The notes under the pieces are model-generated. The model saw nothing but the letters and a program-made list of their open reading frames with translations. It was not told the origin of the DNA and searched no databases. The position numbers and the translations under genes are program-made. Shown in pieces: positions 30,171 to 39,604 of a stretch of 64,000 nucleotides of DNA. Positions within the stretch are counted from its first letter, which is position 1. Every line of letters begins with the position of its first letter. Source of the DNA: Croceibacterium_B sp963811255 (GTDB taxonomy: Bacteria > Pseudomonadota > Alphaproteobacteria > Sphingomonadales > Sphingomonadaceae); NCBI GenBank assembly GCA_963811255.1, contig CAWEQI010000004.1, positions 1-64,000 on the forward strand, given 5' to 3'.

Positions 30171-30956
30171 ATGGCTCGTGCCCGATCCGGCACCCATGAC
30201 ATGCGGCGGGAAATTGGTGGCTCGGAAGAGGAACTGCGCTTGCCTGGATCCGGCGAAGTCACCTTCAACGCTGCGGACTTGTGCAAGACTTACCGCACCG
30301 GTGAAACGGAGGTTCACGCCCTGCGTGGTGTCGACCTGGCCATTCCCGTGGGCGAGATTCTCGTCCTGCTGGGACCCTCGGGCAGCGGCAAATCGACCTT
30401 GCTCAACATCGTCGGCGGCCTCGACCGGCCGACGTCCGGTTCGCTGCATTACGGTGCGCTCGACCTGGCCGGCCTGGGTGAGCGCGAACTCACCCGCTTC
30501 CGCCGGAGGAATATCGGCTTCGTCTTTCAGTTCTACAATCTGATTCCCAGCCTGACCGCTGAGGAAAATGTGCGGCTGGTCACCGATATCGCCGACGATC
30601 CCCTGTCGGCGGCGGACGCATTGGCCTTGGTGGGGCTGGCCGACCGGGCCGGCCACTACCCGGCACAGCTTTCAGGCGGCGAGCAGCAGCGCGTCGCCGT
30701 CGCCCGTGCAGTCGCCAAACAGCCGGGTGTGCTTTTGTGCGACGAGCCGACGGGCGCGCTCGACAGCGCCACCGGCGTGCGGGTGCTGGCGACCCTTGCC
30801 GATGCGAACCGCAGACTCGGCACAACACTGGTCATCATCACCCACAATGTCGGCATCGCCGCGATGGCGCATCGTGTGCTGCATTTCCTCGACGGGCGGA
30901 TCGCCCGCGAGGAAGTCAACCCGGCGCCCGCGGATCCGAAGGACATTGCCTGGTGA
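30171..30956 (+). CDS. ABC transporter ATPase (MacB/LolD-like)
   Basis: The 261-residue ATPase energises the FtsX-type permease encoded next. It has Walker A LLGPSGSGKST (about residue 67), the Q-loop FVFQFYNLIP, the signature LSGGEQQRVAVA (about residue 166), Walker B LLCDEPTGALD and the H-loop IITHN. The FQFYNLIPSL and DEPTGALD segments are typical of the MacB/LolD group. The start is uncertain: ATG 30171 or ATG 30201, neither with a good ribosome binding site; the domain itself starts near residue 31. GTGA overlap with the permease gene shows coupling. Confidence 0.88.
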   Translation: MARARSGTHDMRREIGGSEEELRLPGSGEVTFNAADLCKTYRTGETEVHALRGVDLAIPVGEILVLLGPSGSGKSTLLNIVGGLDRPTSGSLHYGALDLAGLGERELTRFRRRNIGFVFQFYNLIPSLTAEENVRLVTDIADDPLSAADALALVGLADRAGHYPAQLSGGEQQRVAVARAVAKQPGVLLCDEPTGALDSATGVRVLATLADANRRLGTTLVIITHNVGIAAMAHRVLHFLDGRIAREEVNPAPADPKDIAW

Positions 30957-33316
30957 CCGCCCTCAATCTCAAGCTGCTGCGCGACCTCTGGCATATGCGA
31001 GGCCAGGTGCTGGCCATCGTGGCCGTGCTAGCCGCGGCCGCGGCAACGTTCGTGCTGTCAATGAGCCTGCACAGCTCGCTCGTCGAGACCCGCAGCGTCT
31101 ACTACGACGAAAGCCACTTCGCCGACGTGTTCGCAGAAATGACACGGGCGCCGCACTCCGTCGTCGCCCGAGTGGCAGAGATCCCCGGGGTGCAGCGGGC
31201 CGAAGGGTCGATCATGCAGTACGCGACCCTCGATTTCCGCGGCCGCAGCGAACCCGTGCGCGCCCTCATCGCGTCGATCGAGGAGAGCGGCGCCGGCGAG
31301 CTCAATCGGGTCACGCTGCTCCAGGGGCGGCTGCCGCACGCCGGGGCACCGGGCGAAGTAATCGTCGACGAACCCTTCGCCGTGGCCAACGGCCTTGCCA
31401 TCGGCGACAGCATCGATGCGGTGATCTACGGTCGCCGGGAGAGCCTGCGCATCGTCGGCGTAGGCCTCGCGCCCAATTACGTCTACGCGCTCGCGCCCGG
31501 CGATATTATTCCCGACGACACGCGCTTCGGCATCTTCTGGATGGGCCGCAAGGCGCTCGAGGCGGCTACCAACCGCACCGAGGCGATCAATTCGCTGGCG
31601 GTGAAGCTGGAGCGAGGTGCGTCCGAGGCGGACGTGATCCACCGGATCGATCGGTTGACGGACCCTTACGGCGGCACCGGCGCCTATGGCCGCACGGACC
31701 AGCTCAGCAATGCCTTCCTGGACAACGAACTGACCCAGCTCAATGCGATGACGCGGGTGATTCCGCCGGTGTTCCTGCTGGTGGCAACCTTCCTTGTCTA
31801 CGTCGTGCTGGGCCGCATGATCCGCATCGAGCGGGGCCAGATCGGACTGCTCAAGGCGTTCGGCTATTCCAACTTCGCTGTCGGCTGGCACTATCTCAAG
31901 TTCGCGCTGGCGATCGCGGCGATGGCGACAATCCTCGGCACGGCGGCGGGTGCCTGGATGGGGCGGGCGATGGCGAAGATGTACACCCAATATTTCCATT
32001 TCCCGTTCCTTGACTACCGCGTGTCGCCGAAGATCGTCGCCGTCGCCTCAGTCCTGTCGTTCGGCGCGGCGGCATTGGGGGCCCTGGCCGGCGTGCGCGA
32101 AGCGTCTTCGCTCAATCCTGCGGTGGCGATGTCCCCCCCACCGCCGCCGATCTACCGCGCGGGCCCGACGGAACGGCTGGGCCGATGGGCTGGCTTCACG
32201 GCCACAGGACACATGATCGTGCGGCACATAGCGCGCTGGCCGGGGCGCTCGGCCGTCACGGTCTTCGGCGTCGCCCTCTCCGCCGGACTTCTGTTCGCGA
32301 CCCTGCAGTTCCTCGACGCGAGCCGTAGCCTGCTCGATTCGTTCTTCCTGCGCGGCCAGCGGCAGGACCTCACCGTGACGTTCGTCGAACCGCGCAACGA
32401 AAGCGCGCTTTTCGAGCTGCGAAGCTTGCCGGGCGTACTTCGCGTCGAAGCGATGCGCGCGGTGCCGGCAAAGATCATGAACGGCAACCGCAGCGAGCGC
32501 ACCGCGATCGAAGCGGTCCATGCCGATTCCCTGCTCAGCGCGCGGATCGACAGCAAGGGCAACGAAGCCGCCCTGCCGCCGGCCGGGCTCACACTGAGCC
32601 GGCAACTGGCAAAGCAGCTCGGCGTCAATGCCGGCGACCGGGTAGAGGTGGAAACGCTCACCGGACGGCGAACGAAATCCAGCCTGCCGGTAGCCGGCAT
32701 CGTAGACGAATTCATCGGCGCGAGAGCCTATGCGGGACCGGAAACCACCGACCGGCTGGTGCGTGACGCCTCCCCCGTCGGCGGGGCCTTGCTGCGGATC
32801 GATCCGCAGCAAAGAACCGCGATCCTGCGCGAGCTGAAGGCCATGCCCGGCGTCCTCGGCGTCAGCGAGCGCAACGCCGCGCTCGCCAAGTTCGAACAGA
32901 TGATCGACGACAATATCTACACGATGCTGTTTTTCTACATCGGCTTCGCCTCGGCGATCGCCGTCGGAGTGGTCTACAACAGCGCGCGAATCTTGTTCTC
33001 GGAACGCGCCCACGAACTCGCCACCATGCGCGTGCTCGGTTACTACCGCAGCGAGGTCGGCGTCGTCCTCCTTGGCGAATTGGGCTTGCTCGTCGCGGCG
33101 TCGGTCCTACCGGGCTGCCTCCTCGGTTACGGACTGGCGCACCTGATGATCGCGCTGTTCAGTTCGGACCTGTTCCGGCTGCCGTTCGCGCCCGAGCGGT
33201 CCACCTACGGGCTGGCGACTTTGGTCGTGCTGGCCGCTGCGCTGGGCACGGCCATCGCCGTCGCCTTTCGGGTGCGAAGCCTGGACATGGTCAGCGTGCT
33301 CAAGGCGCACGACTGA
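30953..33316 (+). CDS. FtsX-like ABC permease with two FtsX domains
   Basis: The 787-residue inner-membrane protein has an N-terminal helix (about residues 15-40) and a large periplasmic domain. A first FtsX block includes IPPVFLLVATFLVYVVLGRM near residue 270, and a middle helix begins WPGRSAVTVFGVALSAGLLF. A second periplasmic domain and a second FtsX block follow (about 655-787), starting near MLFFYIGFASAIAVGVVYN. GQIGLLKAFGYS and ELATMRVLGYYRSEVG are the paired coupling motifs. It overlaps the ATPase and HlyD genes, so the three make a trans-envelope pump of the MacAB/DevBCA type. An outer membrane channel is not present. The substrate is unknown. Confidence 0.88.
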   Translation: MTALNLKLLRDLWHMRGQVLAIVAVLAAAAATFVLSMSLHSSLVETRSVYYDESHFADVFAEMTRAPHSVVARVAEIPGVQRAEGSIMQYATLDFRGRSEPVRALIASIEESGAGELNRVTLLQGRLPHAGAPGEVIVDEPFAVANGLAIGDSIDAVIYGRRESLRIVGVGLAPNYVYALAPGDIIPDDTRFGIFWMGRKALEAATNRTEAINSLAVKLERGASEADVIHRIDRLTDPYGGTGAYGRTDQLSNAFLDNELTQLNAMTRVIPPVFLLVATFLVYVVLGRMIRIERGQIGLLKAFGYSNFAVGWHYLKFALAIAAMATILGTAAGAWMGRAMAKMYTQYFHFPFLDYRVSPKIVAVASVLSFGAAALGALAGVREASSLNPAVAMSPPPPPIYRAGPTERLGRWAGFTATGHMIVRHIARWPGRSAVTVFGVALSAGLLFATLQFLDASRSLLDSFFLRGQRQDLTVTFVEPRNESALFELRSLPGVLRVEAMRAVPAKIMNGNRSERTAIEAVHADSLLSARIDSKGNEAALPPAGLTLSRQLAKQLGVNAGDRVEVETLTGRRTKSSLPVAGIVDEFIGARAYAGPETTDRLVRDASPVGGALLRIDPQQRTAILRELKAMPGVLGVSERNAALAKFEQMIDDNIYTMLFFYIGFASAIAVGVVYNSARILFSERAHELATMRVLGYYRSEVGVVLLGELGLLVAASVLPGCLLGYGLAHLMIALFSSDLFRLPFAPERSTYGLATLVVLAAALGTAIAVAFRVRSLDMVSVLKAHD

Positions 33317-34476
33317 TGTGGCGGCGGATCAAGAGCTGGCGCTGGGCCATCCTCGTGGTGGCTCTGCTGCTCGGCGGCCTCGCCTATGCGTTCTGGCCGA
33401 CCCCTGTCCCGGTCGACGTGGGAAAGGTGACGCGCGGACCGCTCACCGTCGGCATCACCGATGACGGCGTGACCCGGGCAAAAGACGTGTTCACCGTCTC
33501 GGCGCCAGTGAGCGGCTATCTCACGCGCATCGAACTGGAGCCGGGCGATCCGGTCAGGCGTGGGGCCGTGGTCGCAACCATGAGAGGCCTTCCCTCTTCG
33601 CCCCTCGACCCGCGCAGCACGCAGGAGTTGCGCGCCGCCCTCGCTTCAGTCGAAGCGGCGGCGAGCGGCGCCCGGGCATCGCTGGCGCAAGCGCAGAACG
33701 ACCTCGCCCGGGCAGAGGCTCTGGCGCCGAAGGGCTTCATAGCAAAGTCGCAGCTCGAGGCGGCGCGCACGCGTGTGGCGACGGGCCAGGCGACGCTCGC
33801 CCAAAATCGCGCCGAGGTGGCGCGCATTCGCGCCCAACTCAGCGCTGCTTCGGGGGCAGCTTCCGGTCAGGCGATAGCCGTCCGTGCACCGGCCGGCGGT
33901 GCCATTCTGACTTTGCTCAACGAAAGTGAGGGCGTCATCGCCGAAGGCACTCCAATCATGACTATTGGCGATCCCCGTTCGATCGAAGCGGTAATCGACC
34001 TGCTGTCGCGAGACGCGGTGCGAGTGAAGCCCGGCCAGCGGGTCGAGTTCTCGCAATGGGGCGGCGCCGGCTCCCTGACGGGCACCGTTTACCGGATCGA
34101 GCCCTACGGCCGCCAGAAGGTTTCCGCGCTCGGCATCGAGGAGCAGCGGGTGAACGTCATCGTTCACTTCGATCCCGCCTCGCTGCGACAAGCAGCGCAG
34201 CTCGGCCATGGGTTCCAGTTCGATGCGACGATCGTGCTCTGGCAAAGCAACGAGGCCCTGCGCTTGCCGATCGGAGCGCTGTTCCGTGGACCGGACGGCC
34301 GTTGGCATGTTTTCGCGGTCGAGGGCGGACGAGCGCGGGATCGTGCCGTCGAGGTCGACCACCTCACCGATGAATTCGCCGAGGTCCGCAACGGCGCTTC
34401 CCAGGGTGAAACGGTGATACTCAATCCCTCGAACGAGCTGCGTGATGGAGCAAGGGTACAGCCACGGCGGCCCTGA
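33316..34476 (+). CDS. HlyD-family periplasmic adaptor (membrane fusion protein)
   Basis: The 386-residue protein is anchored by one N-terminal helix (WAILVVALLLGGLAYAFWP). It has the lipoyl/barrel-sandwich half (VFTVSAPVSGYLTRIELEPG), then a coiled-coil hairpin (about residues 95-175, rich in ALA and RAE). The second lipoyl half follows (AIAVRAPAGGAILTLLNESE), then a beta-barrel domain ending near RDGARVQPRRP. Adaptors of this type link an inner-membrane pump to an outer-membrane exit. The TGATG overlap with the permease gene shows coupling. Confidence 0.88.
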   Translation: MWRRIKSWRWAILVVALLLGGLAYAFWPTPVPVDVGKVTRGPLTVGITDDGVTRAKDVFTVSAPVSGYLTRIELEPGDPVRRGAVVATMRGLPSSPLDPRSTQELRAALASVEAAASGARASLAQAQNDLARAEALAPKGFIAKSQLEAARTRVATGQATLAQNRAEVARIRAQLSAASGAASGQAIAVRAPAGGAILTLLNESEGVIAEGTPIMTIGDPRSIEAVIDLLSRDAVRVKPGQRVEFSQWGGAGSLTGTVYRIEPYGRQKVSALGIEEQRVNVIVHFDPASLRQAAQLGHGFQFDATIVLWQSNEALRLPIGALFRGPDGRWHVFAVEGGRARDRAVEVDHLTDEFAEVRNGASQGETVILNPSNELRDGARVQPRRP

Positions 34477-34649
34477 GCCGCCGCACGGGGCGCCTCCGCA
34501 GCCTGGCGTCCAGCTAACGATCACGCCTTCGCAGCGGCTGTCGCCGGGCATCTCTCTCGCGATCGCTAACCGGCTCTCCGGACAATTCCCGAGATTAAGA
34601 CGACCCGATTGCTCGTACCTGCCTGAGCGAAACAAATCGGGGTGTTCGC

Positions 34650-37094
34650 GTGAAGCGCAGTCAAGTTCTCAAGATTCTCCTGCTTCTCGCGGGTGCGCCA
34701 ATGGCGGTTCCGGCGGCGGCCCAGGATGCCCAAGGCGCTCCGGCGAGCGATGCCCAGCAAAGCACGGGAGCGACCGACAGCGCGGTGAATGTGGGCCTCG
34801 GAGTCGACGGCGGATACAACGACAATGTCTATGCCACCCGCAACCGCGAACAGGGCGATTTCTACCTGCTGGCCAAGCCCTTCGCCAGCGTCAACGTGGG
34901 ATCGGGTGGGACAACCGCCAGCCTGCGCGGCGAAGGCGAGATCGGGCGCTACGCCGAGCTGACCAGCGAGAACTACGACGACTGGCTGCTGGCCGCCGAC
35001 GGGCGCGCGCGGCTGAACCAGGACCTGTCGCTGATCGGCGGCGCGGAATGGCGCTGGGACCACGAGGCCCGGACCTCACCCGAAGCGGTCAGCGGGCTCG
35101 AGCCGACGCGCTACCAGCGCGGCTTCGGCTATCTCGGCCTGATCGGGAAGAGCGGCGACTTTAACGGACGGCTGGCCGGGACGCTGACCCGCTATGCCTT
35201 CAGCAACGTGCCCGGGGCGAACGGGACGATCAACAATCACGACCGCAATCGGCTGCAGGGCGAGATCGGCGCCAGGGCGGGCTATACGCTCAAATCGGGC
35301 ACCGAGCTGTTCGTGCAGGGCGCCTACGACTGGCGCAATTACGACGACCGGATCGACGATTTCGGTTACGCGCGCAATTCGAACGGCTTCTCGCTCGTCG
35401 CCGGGGTGCGCGGCAAGCTCGGCAGCCATTTCACCGGCGAGGCCTTCGCCGGATGGCTGCAACAGGACTACCGCGATCCGCGGCTGAAGGACGTCGGCAC
35501 GTTCGATATGGGCGCGACGCTCGACTGGAAGGGCGACGGCGGCCTCGGCGGATCGTTCCGGCTCGACCGCAGCGTCGAGGAGACGACGCTGCCGGGCGCT
35601 TCCGCCTACATCGTCACCTCGGGCCGTCTGGGACTGCGCAACGATGCCAGTGCCCGGCTTTCGGCGGGCGTCGGCCTGACGGGCACGCACTATGATTACG
35701 TCGGCAATCCGCGCACCGAATTCGTCATCGGTGGCGACGTCTGGGCCAAATACTGGCTCAGCCGGAACATCTATATCGGCGCCGACTACACTCACGACGA
35801 GCGCAGCTCGAACGCGGCCGGATACGATTACCAGCAGAACACTTTCGAGCTGAGCCTGGGCGCGCGGCTGCGGCCGGGCTTTGCCGCCAACGCGGCGCCG
35901 CTGAGGCTCGGCGGCGAGGCGCCGGGTGGCGCCTATGTCGGTGCCATGTTCGGCTATGGCGCGCTGGTGACGGGACTCGACGGCCCGCGCGGCGAGAACG
36001 GCACCAACACCGCCGACTTCGGCGATCATGGCGCCGCGGCGGTCGCGGTGGCGGGTTACGGCGTGCTCGCCGGTTCGCTTTATCTCGGCGTCGAAGCCGA
36101 AGGCTCGCTGGGCGGGCCCGACTGGCTGCACAGCGGGGACCGCACCTATTCGATCGACAAGCTGAACGCGTTCGGGCTGTCGGCGCGGGTCGGCTGGGCG
36201 ACGCCGCGGCACGACCTGATCTATTCCCGCTTCGGCTGGACCTCGGCCGAGTTCCGCAGCGCCTACGCGGTCGAAGACAGGGCGTTCTCCGCCAGCGCGC
36301 GCCGCGACGGGCTGGGCGGTGGACTGGGCATCGAAGTGCCCGTTGGCGCGCGCGGGTTCTTGCGCACCGAATTTGTCGTCACTTCCTACGGCGATTACGA
36401 TGTGCCATCGACCAAGGGCGCTTTCGACAACATGTCATCCGACGAGAGCCAGTTCCGCGTCGGCGGCGGTATCCGCTTCGGCAAGGCCGCTCGCGACCAC
36501 AAGGCGTTGCCCCCGGTCGCATTCGGCGGACCCTACGTCGGCCTGCAGATCGGCCATGGCGCGCTCGTCACCAGCAACCAGGGGCCGCGCACCGGAGGCG
36601 GCGGCTTCACCCTCGACGTGACGCGCGCCAGCCAGGGTGGCCTGCTCGGGCTCTACGGAGGCTATGGGGTGGTGCTGAAGCCCGTCTATCTCGGGCTCGA
36701 AGCCGAAGGCGACGTGACCGCGATCGACTGGAACATCGAACGCGACCCGAATGGCCGGATCTATTCGGCCCAGCATAAGTGGTCGTTCGGCGGCTCGGCA
36801 CGGGCCGGCGTGCTGGTCGGCCGGTCCGCACTCGTCTACGGCCGCGTGGGCGTGGTGCGGACGCGCTTCGACGTGCCTTACGCGACGAGCGGGACCTCGG
36901 TCCGCTCGCTCGAGACCCGCACCGGCGTCCGCTTCGGCGGTGGGCTAGAGGTCGGGCTCGGCGGCCGGGCGCGGCTGCGGGCCGACTACACCCTTACCGA
37001 GTATCGCGCCTACGACGTCGCATACGGCCACAACGCCGACCGCTTCGACCATTCCGAAGCGCTGTTCCGGCTCGGCCTGTCCTGGCGTCTCTAA
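34650..37094 (+). CDS. outer membrane protein with three beta-barrel-like modules
   Basis: The 814-residue protein has a signal peptide cut near residue 24 (VPAAAQD). Residues about 45-410 form a long alternating beta region of the porin-like BBP2 type. Two similar 190-residue modules follow. One starts GGAYVGAMFGYGALVTGLDG (about residue 425) and the other GGPYVGLQIGHGALVTSNQG (about residue 624). Each repeats a YLG-EAEG strand and resembles an 8-strand outer membrane barrel, and the last residues LFRLGLSWRL are a typical barrel end. The GTG at 34650 was chosen for the signal peptide that follows. It begins an envelope cluster to 39557. The function is unknown. Confidence 0.7.
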   Translation: MKRSQVLKILLLLAGAPMAVPAAAQDAQGAPASDAQQSTGATDSAVNVGLGVDGGYNDNVYATRNREQGDFYLLAKPFASVNVGSGGTTASLRGEGEIGRYAELTSENYDDWLLAADGRARLNQDLSLIGGAEWRWDHEARTSPEAVSGLEPTRYQRGFGYLGLIGKSGDFNGRLAGTLTRYAFSNVPGANGTINNHDRNRLQGEIGARAGYTLKSGTELFVQGAYDWRNYDDRIDDFGYARNSNGFSLVAGVRGKLGSHFTGEAFAGWLQQDYRDPRLKDVGTFDMGATLDWKGDGGLGGSFRLDRSVEETTLPGASAYIVTSGRLGLRNDASARLSAGVGLTGTHYDYVGNPRTEFVIGGDVWAKYWLSRNIYIGADYTHDERSSNAAGYDYQQNTFELSLGARLRPGFAANAAPLRLGGEAPGGAYVGAMFGYGALVTGLDGPRGENGTNTADFGDHGAAAVAVAGYGVLAGSLYLGVEAEGSLGGPDWLHSGDRTYSIDKLNAFGLSARVGWATPRHDLIYSRFGWTSAEFRSAYAVEDRAFSASARRDGLGGGLGIEVPVGARGFLRTEFVVTSYGDYDVPSTKGAFDNMSSDESQFRVGGGIRFGKAARDHKALPPVAFGGPYVGLQIGHGALVTSNQGPRTGGGGFTLDVTRASQGGLLGLYGGYGVVLKPVYLGLEAEGDVTAIDWNIERDPNGRIYSAQHKWSFGGSARAGVLVGRSALVYGRVGVVRTRFDVPYATSGTSVRSLETRTGVRFGGGLEVGLGGRARLRADYTLTEYRAYDVAYGHNADRFDHSEALFRLGLSWRL

Positions 37095-37187
37095 GTAGAT
37101 TTCACAGTCGGTGCTGTCCCGATTCAGACGGCCGAGGGCCTGAGGCAATCAATCGCTACCTCAACTATAGCGACCCAGAGGGTAGTC

Positions 37188-38411
37188 ATGTCGATCAGTC
37201 ATTCACTTCTGAACAATCTCCGCACCGCTACGGCCGGTGCGGCGCTGCTGGCGGCGACCGCTGGCCTCGCTATCGCCTTCGCCCCGAGCGCGGCCCTCGC
37301 GCAGGAGCACGGCGGTGGCCACGACAGCGGCAGCCACGAAGATAGCGGCCAAGGCCAGAAGGGCGGCAAGGGCCGCGCCCCGGGCGAAAGCTCCGCAACC
37401 CAGGGCCACCGGAGCATGGACGACATCATGCGCGACGTCGCCGCCGCCGAAGAGGATTCCGACCGGCCGAGCTGGGCCGGCGTCGGCCGCAAGGCGTCCG
37501 GCGACGAAGCCGGCGGCGAAGACGAGACTTCCGACCGGCCCGACTACGCCGGCCAGAAGGGCGGCAAGAACGAGCACGGCGAAAAGCCCGGCACCGCGGG
37601 CAGCGCCAAAGGCGACCTTTACGGCGACCTTTACGTGATCCTGCGCGACGCCAACGGTGTGCCGATCCTCAACGACGCCGGGTTCGTGCAGCCGATCGAC
37701 AAGGACGGCAACCTGATCCCGCTCGACGCGGAAGGGGCCCCGATCGATCCGAGCCTGGCGATCCCGGTCGAGTTCAGCCGGCTCAGCTCGGGCCGCTCGC
37801 CTACCCAGGTGCTCGACCAGCGCGCCGCGGAAGTGGTCACGCTGCTCAACAGCGCCACTGCGATCACGACCGATCCCGCCGGCCGATTGGTCATCACCAC
37901 GCCCAGCGGCACCTCGACGATCGACGCGCCGCTGGAGAACATGGCGCTCTATGTCGCGCTGATGACCCAAGGCACGATTCCTGGCGTCACCGATCTGCCG
38001 GGCACCGAGTACGACTATCTCGTCGACGGAACCCTGACCGCAGCCGACCTGAAGGCGGCGACGAGCTTCCTCGCCGCCGCGGCCGACAAGTACGCGCCGA
38101 TCTCGCTCGATACCGTCGCCTACGAGAACGCCATTCTCGGCATCAATCCGGTGACGGTGGGCGACGTGACTTATTCGAACGTCGACTACAGCGCCTACAG
38201 CTACGATCGCTCGGACACCTACGGAGACGTGACGGCCACGGTCCTCGTGAAGCAAGCTGACGGCAGCTACGTACCCACCGAGGTGAACATCTACCAGGCG
38301 GTGTTCGGCGACCGCGATTACACGGGTACCGGTACGCTGGCCGCCTTCGCCCAGGCTGTCGACGACGAGCGGGCGGTCATCGCTTACCTCCACGACAACG
38401 AAGTTCGGTGA
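37188..38411 (+). CDS. secreted protein of unknown family, Gly/His-rich N-terminus
   Basis: The 407-residue protein has a signal peptide ending near residue 39 (PSAALAQ). A low-complexity N-region is rich in Gly, His, Asp and Lys (EHGGGHDSGSHEDSGQ, then two DRPxxAG units near residues 93 and 117). The likely structured part starts with GDLYGDLYVILRDANGVP, with SSGRSPTQVLD and ENMALYVALMTQGTIPGV downstream. Few cysteines and no catalytic motif are seen. The His/Asp-rich part could bind metal. GAGGG before the ATG sets the start. I do not recognise the domain. Confidence 0.72.
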   Translation: MSISHSLLNNLRTATAGAALLAATAGLAIAFAPSAALAQEHGGGHDSGSHEDSGQGQKGGKGRAPGESSATQGHRSMDDIMRDVAAAEEDSDRPSWAGVGRKASGDEAGGEDETSDRPDYAGQKGGKNEHGEKPGTAGSAKGDLYGDLYVILRDANGVPILNDAGFVQPIDKDGNLIPLDAEGAPIDPSLAIPVEFSRLSSGRSPTQVLDQRAAEVVTLLNSATAITTDPAGRLVITTPSGTSTIDAPLENMALYVALMTQGTIPGVTDLPGTEYDYLVDGTLTAADLKAATSFLAAAADKYAPISLDTVAYENAILGINPVTVGDVTYSNVDYSAYSYDRSDTYGDVTATVLVKQADGSYVPTEVNIYQAVFGDRDYTGTGTLAAFAQAVDDERAVIAYLHDNEVR

Positions 38412-38422
38412 GGCAGCCTGTT

Positions 38423-38453
38423 CGCCGAGGCCCGGCTGGGACGGGCCTCGGCG
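38423..38453 (+). terminator. 12-bp perfect hairpin between the secreted-protein and lipoprotein genes
   Basis: CGCCGAGGCCCG (38423-38434) pairs perfectly with CGGGCCTCGGCG (38442-38453) around a 7-base loop. There is no T-run after it. It may attenuate, stabilise the 3' end or process the message between two co-directional genes rather than terminate strongly. Confidence 0.55.
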
Positions 38454-38488
38454 ATCCCCGCGCGCTTTCCAATTCCAGGAGAATTCTC

Positions 38489-39079
38489 ATGCTGTTCGCT
38501 CCAGGCAAGCTCCGCTCGCCGCTTCTCGCGAGCCTCGGCTTGGCCGCCGCGCTGTCGCTCGCCTCGTGCGCCACGCCCACACCCTATCAGCCGATCTCCG
38601 CCGGGTCGCGCTCGGAGGGTGGCTATTCCGAGACGCGGCTCGCGCCGGATCAGTGGCGCGTCACCTTTGCCGGCAATACGCTGACCTCGCGCGAGACGGT
38701 CGAAGGATACCTGCTCTACCGCGCCGCCGAGCTGACGCTCGAGCAGCGCCGCGACTGGTTCGAGATCGTCAATCGCGACACGCAGCACGAGGTTCAGCGG
38801 AACATCGTGCGCGATCCGATGTATGACCCGTGGTGGGGGTATCCGACGTGGCGGCCGTACTGGCGCTATTACGAACCGCGCATCGGCTGGCGCAGCTGGT
38901 ATCCATGGTACGGCGATCCGTTCTGGGCCCGCTCGGTCAACGTGCAGACGGTCGAGCGTTACGAAGCGAGCGCCGATATCGTCATGCATTCGGGCGTCAG
39001 GCCCGCCGGCGACGGCAACATCTTCGACGCGCGCGAAGTGATCGCCCGGCTCGAACCGAAGATCCAGCGCCCGAAATGA
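38489..39079 (+). CDS. CC0125/CC1285 family lipoprotein
   Basis: The 196-residue lipoprotein has lipobox LASCA (Cys near residue 26) and the conserved start TPYQPISA, then GGYSETRLAPDQWRVTFAGN, LLYRAAELTL and an aromatic-rich tail (WWGYPTWRPYWRYY). The family is widespread in alphaproteobacteria and its role is unknown. CAGGAGAA seven bases upstream fixes the ATG. It is preceded by a strong hairpin and followed by another lipoprotein gene after 49 bases. Confidence 0.82.
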   Translation: MLFAPGKLRSPLLASLGLAAALSLASCATPTPYQPISAGSRSEGGYSETRLAPDQWRVTFAGNTLTSRETVEGYLLYRAAELTLEQRRDWFEIVNRDTQHEVQRNIVRDPMYDPWWGYPTWRPYWRYYEPRIGWRSWYPWYGDPFWARSVNVQTVERYEASADIVMHSGVRPAGDGNIFDAREVIARLEPKIQRPK

Positions 39080-39128
39080 CGGCGCGTTGAGAGCGATTGT
39101 TCAACCGAGAAGAGTGAGGAGCAGCGAA

Positions 39129-39557
39129 ATGCCCATGACCATGCGAAAGCCCATCGGCGTCCTTTCGGCGATCCTTTCTACCGCCGCCTTGGCGTTGTCG
39201 GGCTGCGCAACCGCGGGCGCGCCCGCCCGCCACGCCTTTCAGGACCGCGAGGAAGCCAAGCTGGCCACTATGCTTCAGGGCCGTGTGGCCGGGCAGCCGC
39301 GCAGTTGCATTTCCGCGTTCGACCTCAGCCGCATGCAAATCATCAATCACACGGCGATGGTGTATAAGAGCGGCGACACCATCTGGGTCTCCCGCCCGGC
39401 CGACCCGCATTCGCTCGACACGAGCGATATCGTGGTGATCAAGCGGACCGGCGGTCAGCTGTGCAAGCAGGACATCATCCGCACCGTGGACCGCACGGGT
39501 GGCTTCACCACCGGCGTCGTGTTCATGGGCGATTGGGTGCCCTACAAGAAGCCCTAA
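39129..39557 (+). CDS. small lipoprotein of unknown function
   Basis: The 142-residue protein has lipobox LALSGC (Cys near residue 26). The mature part contains RSCISAFDLSRMQIINHTAM and a late Cys (GQLCKQDII), so a disulfide between two cysteines is possible. Conserved-looking beta strands end in GVVFMGDWVPYKKP. GAGGAG upstream supports the ATG at 39129. It is the last gene of the envelope cluster. I do not recognise a family beyond outer membrane-type lipoprotein. Confidence 0.75.
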   Translation: MPMTMRKPIGVLSAILSTAALALSGCATAGAPARHAFQDREEAKLATMLQGRVAGQPRSCISAFDLSRMQIINHTAMVYKSGDTIWVSRPADPHSLDTSDIVVIKRTGGQLCKQDIIRTVDRTGGFTTGVVFMGDWVPYKKP

Positions 39558-39582
39558 GCTGAGAACCTGCATGCCAGCAGCT

Positions 39583-39604
39583 TGACCGGTCCGCCCCCCG
39601 GTCA
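39583..39604 (+). terminator. candidate hairpin after the lipoprotein gene
   Basis: TGACCGG (39583-39589) pairs with CCGGTCA (39598-39604) around 8 bases, 25 bases past the stop. No T-run follows, so this is a weak intrinsic terminator candidate. Confidence 0.4.
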
